Positions 45,863 through 57,497 of a stretch of 64,000 bases of DNA are shown piece after piece (positions within the stretch are counted from its first letter, which is position 1; each line of letters begins with the position of its first letter). The stretch spans positions 868,001 through 932,000 of the forward strand of contig NEEC01000004.1 in the NCBI GenBank assembly GCA_002189035.1, given 5' to 3'. The position numbers were made by a program, and so were the translations under genes. This stretch comes from Utricularia gibba (lineage: Eukaryota; Streptophyta; Magnoliopsida; Lamiales; Lentibulariaceae). A model generated the notes under the pieces. The model saw only the letters and a program-made list of their open reading frames with translations. It was not told the origin of the DNA and did no database searches.

Positions 45863-47253
45863 ATGTTGGCAGTTCTCCAGAAATCCGTTGCCAAAACCCC
45901 GGATGCGCTGATCCAGAGCGCGCAGAATGATGATGTTTCTGTTTCGGCTCTCAAGGATGGATTCCTCGCGGCCCATTTTTCATCTTCGCGCCCTGGCTCC
46001 GTCGTCGTCAACATCCCTCATCGGGTTTCATTGCTTACTCTTCTGATGCTCAGAGACCCCTTTTCCCAAGGTCTGTGTTATGATCTTTTCACGATTCTGT
46101 TCGATTTCGATGTTTTTTTTACATGATTCCACGATCATGTGTTGTCTGTTGTAAAGATCTCGTGATTCGTCTTCTTTCCTAAGTGCCCACATCGTATGCT
46201 CCTCACAGGAGCATCCTTTGGTTCAAAAGTTTTGATTGGTAAATTTACATCGTATGTTCCTGACAGGAGCATCCTTTGGTTCGAAAGATTTGATTTGGTA
46301 AATGGTGCGATCTAGATCTGAGTATTGAGGATTCTTTGATCTTGGTCCTCCTCCTATTAAATTATGTTTACCTATGTACGCTGTTGGGTCGTTCGTAGGC
46401 ATTGTTATGGCGTAAAGGTAGGATTTTTAATTCTCGTGGTCATCGAAAAATCGGCTTCCCTTGTGCAACTACTTATGTTTTATGACAAGGTTTGCTTTTA
46501 TCTTGTTGATCAACATTTTTCCTTCTTATTTGACTTCGTTATCAGGCTGTTTGGCGTGTTGGATGACATATTCTGCGTGTTTGAAGGCCACATTGAAAAT
46601 GTAGCACCACTTAAGCAGCAGTATGGTTTAAGCAAGACAGCAAACGAGGTGAACATCATCATCGAGGCTTACAGGACATTGCGGGATAGAGGCCCTTATC
46701 CTGCTTCCCAAGTCGTGAGGGATATCGAAGGGAAGTTCGCATTTATCCTCTTTGATTTTACCTCAAAGGCAACCTTTGTGGCCTCCGTGAGTAATTCTTC
46801 TGTAACTCTCCTCCGTTTACAGCTTGTAGTTCTTCTTACCTCAAAGGCGCTTTCTCCCAGGATGCAGATGGAAATGCACCTTTTTTCTGGGGAACTGATG
46901 GTGAGGGTAACCTTGTCGTTTCCAGCGAGGCTGAAGTAGTGAAGAAATGCTGTGGAAAGTCCTTCGCACCCTTTCCAAAAGGTGGTATACAAACAGACAT
47001 TCAGAAGTTCAAGTGCCCAAAGGTGTTTCACAAGATAACAAAGTTTCACATGTTTCCTTCAGGGTGCTTCTTCACATCATCTGGAGGTTTGCAGAGCTAC
47101 GAGCATCCCGTGAATGAAATGAAGGCAGTCCCAAGAGTGGACAGTTCAGGGGAGGTCTGCGGAATGACTTTCAAGGTCGACGTGGATTCTCGCAAGGGAA
47201 GCGTTGGAATGCCTAGAGTTGGTAGTGACGCAAATTGGTCTGGGAAGTTCTGA
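45863..47253 (+). CDS. AILP1/TSJT1-like protein (DUF3700, YGL and LRDR motifs), apparent 1-nt deletion
   Basis: Exons 45863-46070, 46546-46786, 46861-46981 and 47063-47253. Family motifs are all present: start MLAVLQKSVAKTP, VLDDIFCVFEGHIEN, QQYGL, YRTLRDRGPYP, DIEGKFAFILFDF, DADGNAPFFWGTDGEGNL, PFPKGCFFTSSGGL and VPRVDSSGEVCG. The YGL and LRDR motifs define aluminium-induced/auxin-repressed (AILP) proteins, which have a class-II glutamine-amidotransferase-like fold without demonstrated activity. In exon 1 the frame breaks near 46021: the read frame gives NIPHRVSLLTLLML, but the shifted frame gives GFIAYSSDAQRPLFPR, which is the family sequence and joins in correct phase to RLFGVLDD. One base is therefore missing in the given sequence, most simply a G from CATCGGGG. 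Confidence 0.9.
46190..46305. repeat. 58-bp direct tandem duplication in AILP1 intron 1
   Basis: Two copies, 46190-46247 and 46248-46305, share CATCGTATG, CAGGAGCATCCTTTGGTTC and TTTGATT..GGTAAAT with a few substitutions. Confidence 0.9.
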
Positions 47254-48190
47254 TCGCCAATGGCCATCAGCAACAAACAAGATGACTTCACCTACCTCTT
47301 ACTACCCATCTCCCTTCTAAATCCCACCATGAATGCCAGGTATCCTCCCTCCCTTGTAACCCCAACTTACTAAATGAACCCTTCTCTAGCCGTCGTGGCT
47401 GGAATAATGGCTTGCCTTTGCCACTGTTAGCACTAGGTGCAAGTGCAAAAACCTGCACTTACTGTTCTTCTCAGCTAAATAAGTGGATTTAGCGTATTCC
47501 CATGCAGCATGAACATGAATATCTTGTTGTATTTTAGCTTTCAACAACCGTAGACAGAGGCAGTGTAGTGCCAAGCAACCATTCTCTGCAATTCCAGTCA
47601 AAATGACTGCTGGTAGTTGAACACAATCCTGAGAAGGGAGAGTTCAGCTGAAAAATGTCTTTCAGAGTATGTTGAGCAAAATGACAGAGGATCTCCACAT
47701 GGGCCATGCCAGAATTTGAACAGAAGCCATGGAAGGGTTTCGAAATCCACCTACAGCACATAAAATGCAGTGTGCTTGAGCATTCTTGAAAATTGAATCC
47801 ACCTTCAGCTCTTCCCAGAAAAGCAAGCCAACCCGGTTCAGGCCCACCCCGCTCCTCGTGGTCCTATCCCCTTGGACCTAATCCGGGCGCCATGAGCAGT
47901 GTGCAGGATCGAGGTTGGGGATGGCCGGCCCTCCAGTCCACTCCCCAGCCATCACGCTACCTGCCAAAGTAGCTCCCTGTATCGACACAGCAGCGCAACG
48001 TTTTTCCCTTGTGGAAGGAAGGATACGGCTCGCTCCTCCTCTTCGTGGGCCTCATCCAACCGCATCTTGTCTGCGAGCACCAACAACTTTCCCTATTTTC
48101 TTTATTCTGATGCGAAACAGTAACCATGGCGTCACCCCCACTTTTATAATCATTCTTTGAATTGATGGCACACGCCCAACAACTCTCACA

Positions 48191-48210
48191 CCCCCCCCCC
48201 CCCCCCCCCC
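48191..48210. repeat. poly-C tract (20 nt)
   Basis: Uninterrupted run of 20 C in intergenic sequence. Runs this long are rare in plant DNA and are prone to length error. Confidence 0.9.
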
Positions 48211-49955
48211 ACTATCAACATAATCTCACCATCTCCGAAACAATTCAGATTTGATCCAAAAATTTCATGCACAAACTGCTAATGGATACCGAATGGTCAA
48301 GATCTTGAAACTTCTAATCAATCACTAAATAACGAGCTTTTTCAAATCATAATCCTTAAAATCTATCATTTCTATGGATCATTTAGAAAAATGACAATCG
48401 TAAATTTCTCTCATATATACTAAGATTAAAATTTTACACATATGATGATCACTTTTATTATACACTAAAAATAAAATGATCTTATTTCTAATGCACCCCA
48501 TTTCTATTGTGCCATAATTTGAAGATGGGTTCTTTTACTTTTTTGCATTAAAATTTTTTTAATATTTGAATGTCTTATCCTATTATGATTTCATGTCTTA
48601 AATCATGCCCCTTGGATGGATGCGCATGATGCATCTCCCGGGCCCGCTGGAGGATTATCATCTATCTCACTTGCAATATTTATCAGGATTTTTAAATTAT
48701 TGCTCATTTGTCATTTTCCTATTGGTCCATTTGAAACCACGCATATGATGAAATAATGGTGACAAAATATCTTTTTTGGTTGAGAGCGATGTCTAGGACA
48801 TGTTACATGGTTTTTTTTAGTTTTATTACATTAAACTAATAATAATAAAATTTTATCCAGGGGTATCTTTCTTTTAATAATAAATTAATAAAAGTAACGC
48901 CCATTTATTTTTTCTGAGGCTTGGGAGTTAATAATTGCACCTGCATTTTGAATTTAAGGCTTTTATTGTCGCTAAATGGCTGACAGTAAATAACTCCCAT
49001 TAACTTTTACCGATATCATTTTCTTCAGAAAAAAAGAAAAAAAATTTGCGCGAATCGGGAAAGGCCTTGGACCTACTTTTGAGGATCGCCAACCGTTGGA
49101 TCATAAAAGCTCATGCCTGCGCCGTACGATGACATAATTGATCCGGGATCAGCATGGCGTAAAGATGAAACGAAATTATTCAACTGGGAACCCTAAATTA
49201 GGGAGGGGAATTTTCAATTTCCGGTTTGTCTGCTCCGGACGCCAACACCTGGGGCACAACTGGAGGAGGAGAGGAAACCCTAATTGTTTTATTTTATTTA
49301 TTACATTATCACCCTTTTCTTTTCTTTTTTTTAATAAATAATATATTATTATTTTAATTGATTGATGTGGGGAGCGGCATAGGCACAAGGTCAAAGACGA
49401 TGTTAGATTGGAAAGTTAGCATAGTGGTTGCGGATGCGTTAGGGCATGTGTGGACCATAGGGTTTAATTATTTTGTCAAGAAATGGTTCAACAGAATTAG
49501 GTGCATTTTGCTTCATCAATTATGTGTCTCTGCTCCCAACACACCCATCCTCCAAATTCAACCCATACCAATTGTTAAGGTATCTCATATTGGTTATGAA
49601 CGAATGAAAAAGCGTTTTTAAATATAGGAATTTTCATAATCTTATATAAATTATTTTATACTGAATGTATGTTATTCAATTTTTATATTTTGGATTTTTT
49701 AATTATTATTATTCTCAATTTATAAGATTACTATGTGATAAAAAAATATGTTTATTAATAATAATAGGTGATGGAGATAAAATGAAAGAATAATTATTAT
49801 TATTTTCTTATAAAAATTACCGAATAACATTGATGTGTGTGCCGTATAAAGTATTTGTCTGATTTTACCAACTTTTAAATGTGTGTGACGAAATAAGAGG
49901 AGGAGATAAATATGTGTTTTTGGATAAATAAATAATCAGGAAATATGTGACTTGT

Positions 49956-49990
49956 CCACGTGGCACATTCACGTGAAGCTGCTATATAAG
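49956..49990 (+). promoter_or_regulatory. DUF506 promoter: two CACGTG G-boxes and TATA box
   Basis: CCACGTGG (49956-49963) and CACGTG (49970-49975) lie just upstream of TATATAAG (49983-49990). Paired ACGT-core elements next to a TATA box are the classic arrangement of ABA- and bZIP/bHLH-responsive promoters. Transcription would start near 50015, leaving a leader of about 460 nt. Confidence 0.65.
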
Positions 49991-50126
49991 ATCCCTCTGC
50001 TCACTTCGTCTTCACAGAAACCCAAACTCGATCCACTGAAAAAAATACTTTAAAAAACAAAGCATACAAAGGAGGAGAATTGCAGAGGACGGTAGCTTGC
50101 AGGAAAGATATATCTAACCGTCGTTG

Positions 50127-50180
50127 ATGGGTTTCACCGGGGAGGGAATATTCCGGCGTGTTCTTAGGTGGTTTCTCTGA
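50127..50180 (+). CDS. 17-residue upstream ORF in the DUF506 leader
   Basis: ATG at 50127 opens a frame MGFTGEGIFRRVLRWFL ending in TGA at 50178-50180, inside the predicted 5' leader and about 300 nt before the main ATG. It may reduce translation of the main frame. Its conservation is unknown, so the function is inference. Confidence 0.4.
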   Translation: MGFTGEGIFRRVLRWFL

Positions 50181-50479
50181 ACCACGTACACACAATGTTC
50201 GTGTTTCCTTCCATCATCGTCACGTTTTTTTTCCCAACAGCTGTGATGGAAAGCTACGGCTTTCGTGTGGCTTTCTTCACTCCGTGATTTTCTTCTATTG
50301 TTTTTGCGTTTCTTGTTTCTCTCGGGAGTTAATTTGATTCTCCGGTGTTGCTATCTCTTTGAGATGATGGCGATCGGAGGGTTGGGCTGTTGAATTAGCG
50401 CCTGCTTCAGTTGTTCTCTGCATCCTATCTCTTGAATTGGGGGTTTCTTAGAGTTTTTAGGGTTGGGGATTTGGGGAAT

Positions 50480-51880
50480 ATGCCTTTTGCGACGAGGGTT
50501 CAGCCGGTTGATTGGATCCAAGGGGAAGCTGTAAAGCCCTTGGTGCTAAAATCGCGTCTGAAGCGGCTGTTTGACAGACCCTTCAATGGCGTTTTGAAGA
50601 TCTCCGCAGCCGATAAGCCACCGGCCTCCGGAGGGGAAAAGGAGGCTGTCGCTGCGGTGACAACGTCGGCTGAGTTTGAGCCGAGCTCTGTCTGTCTGGA
50701 CAGGATGGTTCGAAATTTCATTGAAGATGGAAACGAGAAGCAATCTGCGGTTCCGTCTGCGAAATGTGGCCGGAGTCGGTGCAATTGCTTTCACGGTAAC
50801 AGCAACGACACCTCCGACGACGAGCTCGATTTTTTCTCCGACTCCTTATCAGCTAATTCTTCCTTCAGTGACCCTTCAGATACTCTCAAGGTACTGATAT
50901 TTTTTCCCTTTCCCTATGATTGCTGGTTCCTCTGTACGGAACCTCAGTTCATTTTCTTTTTTCTTATGGTCCCTTCTGCATCTTTTTTTCTTTTTTTTTT
51001 TTTGAAATTCTTCCTTTCCCCTGTAGAGCTTGATTCCTTGTGTGAGTTTGGTTGAAAGAAATCTGCTTGCTGATACTTCGAAAATCGTCGAGAAGAACAA
51101 CAAAACTTGCAAATCAAGAGATGAATTGAGAAAACTTGTCATCGATGGGCTTATTGCTCTTGGCTATGACGCCTCTGTTTGCAGATCTAAATGGGAGAAA
51201 TCCCCCTCCGTTCCCGCTGGTATATATCCCAAGATCTCATCTTTTTAGTTCCAATGAAAATTTCTGATCTGTTTGTCAACACAGAATCTGAAAGTGCATT
51301 GTTGAAGATCTGATGTTCCTTTTTTTTTTTTTTTGTTTCAGGTGAATACGAATACATAGATGTGGTAATCAAGGGTGAAAGACTGATAATCGACATCGAT
51401 TTCCGATCGGAGTTCGAAATCGCCCGATCAACAAGCAGCTACAAGGCGATCTTGCAAATTCTGCCACAAGTGTTCGTTGGAAAACCAGATCGCCTCCTCC
51501 AAATCATCTTCGTCGCGACGGAGGCGGCGCGGCTGAGTCTCAAGAAAAAAGGGATGCACGTCGCGCCGTGGCGTAAACCGGATTATGTTAAATCTAAGTG
51601 GCTCGGCCCCCACACTCGCCTCATCCAGATAAAATCAGGCGACCCCGAAACCATCGAGACCCAGGATTCCGATTCCGATTCCGATTCCGAATTCGGAGAG
51701 CTGAATTTAATTTTCTCCGAGGAACCCAAGTCTCCGGAAAAGGAAACGGAGCCGGCTTCAACCCCATGGCAACTCCCGGCGGTGAAGACTAATAGCTTGG
51801 AGAGGGGGAATAAGACGGTGATTACTGGCCTAGCTTCACTCCTCAATGAAAGGCAACAAGAGAAACCACAAAAGGGTTAA
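50480..51880 (+). CDS. DUF506 protein (PDDEXK-like plant family)
   Basis: Exons 50480-50890, 51027-51219 and 51342-51880 join in phase to 380 residues. The conserved core is visible: CLDRMVRNFIEDG, the cysteine-rich block CGRSRCNCFHGN, LRKLVIDGLIALGYDASVC, SKWEKSPSVPAGEYEYIDVV, ERLIIDIDFRSEFEIARST and YKAILQILPQVFVGKPDRL. DUF506 has a predicted PDDEXK-nuclease-like fold, but no enzymatic role is established; some members affect root-hair growth and stress responses. The C-terminal tail is acidic with a (DS)n run encoded by repeated GATTCC codons (51664-51688). The gene appears intact. Confidence 0.92.
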
Positions 51881-54612
51881 AAAGAGTAAGTTATCAATCA
51901 ATCCATCTGATTCTGCAATCTTCTTGTGCCTTGCCAATGGAGATGAAGAATCAGGGGGGTTTTTTTTCTTTTTTTTTTTTAATGCTGTGGTGTACCTTTT
52001 TCTGTGTCCCTTCTATTTTATTCCACAGAAGGGGTTCGAGGCCGAGGCCGAGGTCGAGGTCTGTGTAAACCATAAAAACCAGTCATGAAAACTCTGCTCT
52101 GTGTCCCTTGTGATTAATCGTGCAATAAACCAGTGCTTCAGAACCCGGACCCCAATACCCCTCTCTCTCTCTCTCAGCCTGGTAGATGAGTGATTTGCAG
52201 AGGTGGTGGTGACTTGTTGATGCCTCCACCTCCAGGGTAGGGAGGGGGTAAAAGAAGCACGATGAACAGGGTGGTGACTTGCTTCTGTTCTGATGATGGG
52301 CGTTTGGTGAAGTTGATGATCCACACTCGCTGGAATTTACTCAAATGTCCCTTCATTCGAAAGCCAGATGTGGGGCCGTAATTATTGGGGACGCGTATAA
52401 TCATTGAACCCAATTTTTTAATCTTATAATTGAGATTCCGGGAAAACAAAAAAACAAAAGAACAAAAAACAGAGCGTGCGGTGCGGTAAAACTATTTCTT
52501 TTGGAGGGAGGCATCGGCTTTCTTTCCAGAGTAGGGTGAAATTTGTAAACGCTGGAGTGGGGCCCGGAGCCCCGTGCCACATCGGACGCCGTGAATAAAC
52601 CCTCGTTGTTTTTGTGAGGAAAAAGAAAAAAGAGAAGGGAGACAGAGATGGGCAGCAGCGAGCGAGCGAGCGACTGACTGACTGATTGACTGCAAAGGAA
52701 GGGTGGATCCATTTTTGCTTTGATTTATTTCAAAACTCGAGAAAAGAAATATTTGATTAAAAACACAGTTCATTAATAGGGTGATTAGAACAAGATTGGG
52801 GAGTGGGAAGGAGGGTTGTTGCAGTGCAGTGTGGTGGATGGAGCTCATGATTTGGCAGGCAAGTGGATGGATCAGGAAGAAGCATTTTGGTTGCGATGGG
52901 GTGGGGATCTATCTGTGTCCAAGGCCGTAACTCACTGGTTCAAGTTTTTACCATGCAGGGAGGGCATGTGGGTTATGAGGTAATATCTTGGGGGCGCAGT
53001 AAAATGTACTCGCGTCGCGTATCCAACTCCAACCAGCATAAATGAATACACTGAGGAAGGGAAGGGAAGTAGCCATCTCCAGCAGCAGAAGCGGACACAG
53101 AGCGACTGTGTTTTCTTCTCCACGCCCTTTTCCGCACAACAGCAGCAATACTGTTAACGAGAAACGATCAGGGGTTGGCGATGCCCCCAACACTGCTCCC
53201 CCTCTTTCTTTCTCCCTCCAAATCCTTCCCTTGTTTCCACTGTTGCACCCCATTCGATTCCAAGTTGATGGGGATACACAAATTTGATCCTTATCACTTC
53301 ATTTTGATCATCAGTTTGTGAATTTGGCACCCACAAGGACATACAATGCCCTTCTTCACAAGAAATGATCACCACCGGCCCGCCCATATTCCCTCCCATT
53401 CCAATGATTGCAAAGCCGAGCGCGAGGAGGGAGAGGACAGCCGTGCCGTGGCGGGGCCCCACATGAAGCACGGCAGAGGGTGGGCCCCCCCCCCCCCCCC
53501 CCCGCCGGCCGGCCTTATCGCCGACTCTCTCCTTCTTTTGGTTTGGCCTGCGCAAAGTGGAACCCATCTTTTTATTTATTTATTTACCGGAGGGAGGGAG
53601 GGAGGTTAAGACTAAGAGGGTTATTCTCGTCAATCACTATAATTAATTACCTTTCCCTTTCACGACAGCAACCCCTCACCCACTCCTCTCTCTCACGCAT
53701 TTACGTTCCTCTCCCCCAGTTTTTTTATTTTATTTTATTTCTACTATTTTTTGTCCTAACAGATATTAATATATTCTTCCATTTCTTATTATAATACCGT
53801 TTACGAGATATTAAAAGAAAATTATTTGAAAAATCCTTGTGAGGCAGCGGAGGACACACACTAACACACACCATCAGTGTGGACCAGGAATGCCTTGAAA
53901 GTGTGTTGAGGCCGTGGCAATGCTACGGTGGTCTCCACCCTACCCTCCCTACACTGCACTCGCAATCTGAGTTGGAGTTTGTCGCAAAAGCTAGTATCTG
54001 TGTTATCAGTCTTTTAGGCCCCTAGCCTTACCCTCTTCTGCAGCCGAATAATATTTAATTATTTGCATTCACTATTGGGCCTTGTTCCCTTTATATGGGT
54101 CAGGCTCATCCCTCTGTCAGCCTTCCATTCCCAGAAGGACGGCCCAGCCTTTGTCTGAATACTCACGTTTATATTTAAAAAGTATTCTATAAAATTTTTA
54201 AAGGTTATTTTTAATTTTCAAAAAATAAAAACAGTTTTATTCTACAACACTATCAATTGTAAAATTAATTATATTAAAAGTAATTTTGAAATTATACTAT
54301 AAAAATTATTTTTGAAAAAAATCTATTTTTCTATTTTATTTCTATTTTTTAACTAACACAGTTTTCTAAAGTACTTACAATTCATTTCTATTTTTATCAA
54401 TTATTTTTACTTTTCTAAATTAATTTCGAAAAAATAGAAACACAATCTAAAAATTTTCCAAAACACTCATTTAATTTCTAATATTCTTTTTAACTGTTTT
54501 TAAACACACTCGCCTGAGAAAAGCAAATGATTCTGAAGATGGCAGCAGCTTATTGATGTTGCAGAGGACGGAAAACGAGGGAGGGCAGGGCAGCTTTTGC
54601 AAGTCGTCTTTT
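51881..54612. other. spacer between DUF506 (+) and GME (-), convergent
   Basis: About 2.7 kb. It begins with the DUF506 3' UTR and contains a CT run (52161-52177), GCGA/GACT short repeats (52658-52692) and a 19-nt poly-C tract at 53485-53503, then AT-rich sequence 54170-54480. No protein or RNA gene is recognised in the 52000-54000 stretch, though its base composition is promoter- or UTR-like in places. Confidence 0.4.
53485..53503. repeat. poly-C tract (19 nt)
   Basis: Uninterrupted run of 19 C in GC-rich spacer, followed by CCGGCCGGCC-like sequence. Confidence 0.85.
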
Positions 54613-56107
54613 TCACTCCTTGCCGTCGGCAGCGCGCAGAGAGCCGAGTTGCACCGGAGCTTGCGTGCCCACAACTTTGGAGGAGGTGTACACGGATAAG
54701 TCCAGGCCCTGCGCCTTCTCCTTTTCGAGTTGTTCCTTGATCCAGTGGTATGTGATCCTCAATCCATCCTGCAACAACCATAGTATGTGTGTGATCCAAT
54801 GGTAGAGAGACGTGAGATGGGCTGAAGGAGGGGGAGGGTACCTTGAGTTTCATTGAAGGAGCCCACCCGAGCTTTTCTTTGATCAGAGTGTTGTCTGAGT
54901 TTCGGCCGCGGACGCCCTCCGGCCCCGGGATGTGGTGAATCGGAACCTGCTTATCCTCGAATCCCAGAACGATTTCAGCCATTTCATTCATGCTCACCAT
55001 TTCGTCGCTCCCGATGTTCACAGGCTCACGAAAGTCTGACTTCGTTAACCTACAGAGAAATGGCAGTTGAGAAGCTTGCTGGGAATGGACATGTAAAATG
55101 AATCGAGTGAGCATTGCCTTAAAACCCCTTCCACGCATTCGTCTATGAAAGTAAAGGATCGTGTTTGCAGACCATCTCCCCACATTTCGAACTTGTCAGC
55201 AGATGTAAGGGCTTTCCTGCAGAAAGCAGCTGGAGCTTTCTCCCTCCCACCTGCATATACATTCTTCGTTTAGTAAACGAGATGCAATGCGCAGACATAG
55301 ATAATGGACTAGTTTCACCTTTCCATGTGCCAAAGGGGCCATAGATGTTATGGAACCTGCCAATCCGGCACTCAATTCCAAAGTCCTTGTTGTAGTGTTT
55401 ACAGATCTCCTCACTTGCCAGCTTCTCCAACCCATAAGCATCTTGAGGCTACGCCATCCGGTGAAGTATGGAGATAAGTCGGGAAAAATGCAAATCTCAA
55501 GTTTAATAAGTTGAAGAAAAAGCAGAACCTCTGCAGGCCAGGCATCAGACTCTTTCAAGCTCACATTCGTATCCAACTGCTTAAACTCCGGATAGATACA
55601 AGCACTAGAAGCGTAAAAGAACCTGGAGCCAAATAAAAATGCTAACTTGAGTTCTCCATTTTGAGATGAATTCTGAAAGTAGGATACATGAAAATACCTC
55701 TTCACCCCGTTGATTCTTGCAGCCTCTATCATGTTAAAGCTGATCATAGTATTGTTGTACATGATGACAGAGTGGTTGGACTGGATAAAGCCCATGCCTC
55801 CCATGTCAGCCGCAAGATTGAACACGTGGTCAACTCCCAGGGTAACTTTCAAACAATTATCCATCACCCTCAGATCCACAAGATGGAATTCATGGCAAAA
55901 CATATCCTCAGTCATGTGCTCATTCTTCTTCCAGTCAGATGCGATAATGTAATGACCTTCACTCTTCAGCCGCCTTGCAATATGAGAAGCAATGAATCCA
56001 CCAGCCCCTGTTATGGAAATTCGAAGCTTTTCTGTAGGCCAGTAGGGCTCCCTCTCGAGATTTTCATATGTGTATGATCCATAGTTGGTTCCTCCATTGG
56101 TTGCCAT
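54613..56107 (-). CDS. GME: GDP-mannose 3,5-epimerase
   Basis: Exons 56107-55698, 55622-55529, 55448-55319, 55250-55118, 55049-54842 and 54768-54613 join in phase to 376 residues, matching the ~377 of plant GME. It converts GDP-D-mannose to GDP-L-galactose (and GDP-L-gulose), feeding vitamin C and cell-wall galactose synthesis in the cytosol. Visible motifs: NAD-binding ITGAGGFIASHIARRL, LAADMGGMGFIQSNHS, catalytic-loop cysteine in FYASSACIYPEF, the YxxxK pair in DAYGLEKLASEE, RFHNIYGPFGTWKGGREKAP, GPEGVRGRNSDNTLIKEKLG and the conserved end VQLGSLRAADGKE. The fourth intron appears to use a GC donor (AAG|GCAATG at 55117). No frame defect is seen. Confidence 0.97.
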
Positions 56108-57497
56108 GTTTCTAAGAGTCAAAAGTCACACAATAATTGTGTTGAATAACTTTAAGCCAGCACCATATGTAAGCATGAATATAACCAAGTGGAAGCAAAT
56201 AATAGGACGGCAGGTTTACAAATAGGTCAGACTAACAAAACCTACAAAGTGAAAAACCAGCCACCCCACTCGCTCTTTTCTTCGCAAGCTCATATTTTTA
56301 CCACTCGGAGTGTAATCAAAAACACTGATAACATCAAATTTGAAGAGATCAGACAATATCAGGTTACCCAACAGATGCATCCACTTTATCTTAGAGTGAT
56401 TAAAAAAAAAAAAACATTCTTTTGTCGGTGTGAATCAACGTAGGGCATCTTCTACCAACCATTCACAACTAATACAAGCTCAACCACCAAAAGCAGAGCA
56501 TAGATATGAAAGATACTTAATGGAACTCATAAAACCCACGAAACAAATCAACAAACAACACCCACGAATATGTGTCTTTTACTACAGAAGTACAGGATGC
56601 ACCACACCAAAAGAGGGAGCTTCCGTGAAGCCGAAGAATCTGTACCTGGAAAACTGCAGAGTTCAGGGTCAAGTACAAATCTTGGGGACGAGAAAATTGT
56701 ACCCTTTATCCTTCCTTATATGAAATTGGGCGGATGGCTTGCAATATATCCTTAATTGTGCGGACAGCAGTGCATGAAACTAGACCAGTTGGAACGCGAC
56801 AAAAACCGTTGTAAAGGAACGTGCTTTTTCACTCCCCGTCACCACCAATCCAGAGTTATCCCCGAACCGCCCCCGCGACCAAGATTTCCCTGCCTCTGTG
56901 GCTTGCTTTTCTCCATCAGCTGCTGTATTTATAAGCCACGAGCACAATTTCAGGTTGCTCCCCTGAGCCCGGTCCAACCGGGTCTAAAACGAGGGTCTTT
57001 TTGGGAAATGCAAATGTGAACGAATCTGAAGGAGCAAGCACTTCAATAGAACCTCAAAAGTCAGCGAATTAGAATTAAATCAGTTGAAAGTTTAGGATTA
57101 ATAGAGATGGCTAATCAGTAGTTAGCCAGCCAGACCGCTTGTTAATTCACTAATTACTTCTGTGGGCCCCGGAGGCTACCCTAATTAAGGGAATCCACCT
57201 CAAATAAATACTTGTTGGGCCTGAGAAGGAAATGTTGGGCCTAATCGAGGAGATCTAATCAGGCCCAATAAGTTCATTTGTTTGCGGTGGAAGTTAGCTG
57301 AGTTCAAGGCCCACCCAAAATGGGGTCAAATAGAATCATCTATGGGGAGGGAGGCCTCGCACTGGTCAATAGTTTAGAACGGAGCTGGGAGTGTGGTTGG
57401 CATCACAAAGTCTGAAGACTGGAAAATGGGGATTTGAGATCGCCTCTTCTGTGGTTTGAGGAAAAGAGAGTTTAAGGGAAGGAAGGGGCAGGGAGAA
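56108..57497. other. divergent promoter region, GME (-) / channel gene (+)
   Basis: Contains the GME 5' leader (perhaps with a leader intron) and the channel gene's promoter. GGGCC-type elements are frequent at 57160-57320 (GTGGGCCCC, TTGGGCCTG, CAGGCCCAA), consistent with Site II-type promoter sequence. No additional gene. Confidence 0.4.

Larger units (their letters stand above)
47254..50126. other. large spacer between AILP1 and DUF506 genes
   Basis: About 2.9 kb. It starts with the AILP1 3' UTR; 47800-48160 is GC-rich with chance open frames, and 48240-49900 is AT-rich. A 20-nt poly-C tract lies at 48191-48210. No coding gene or transposon ends could be recognised. Confidence 0.4.
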
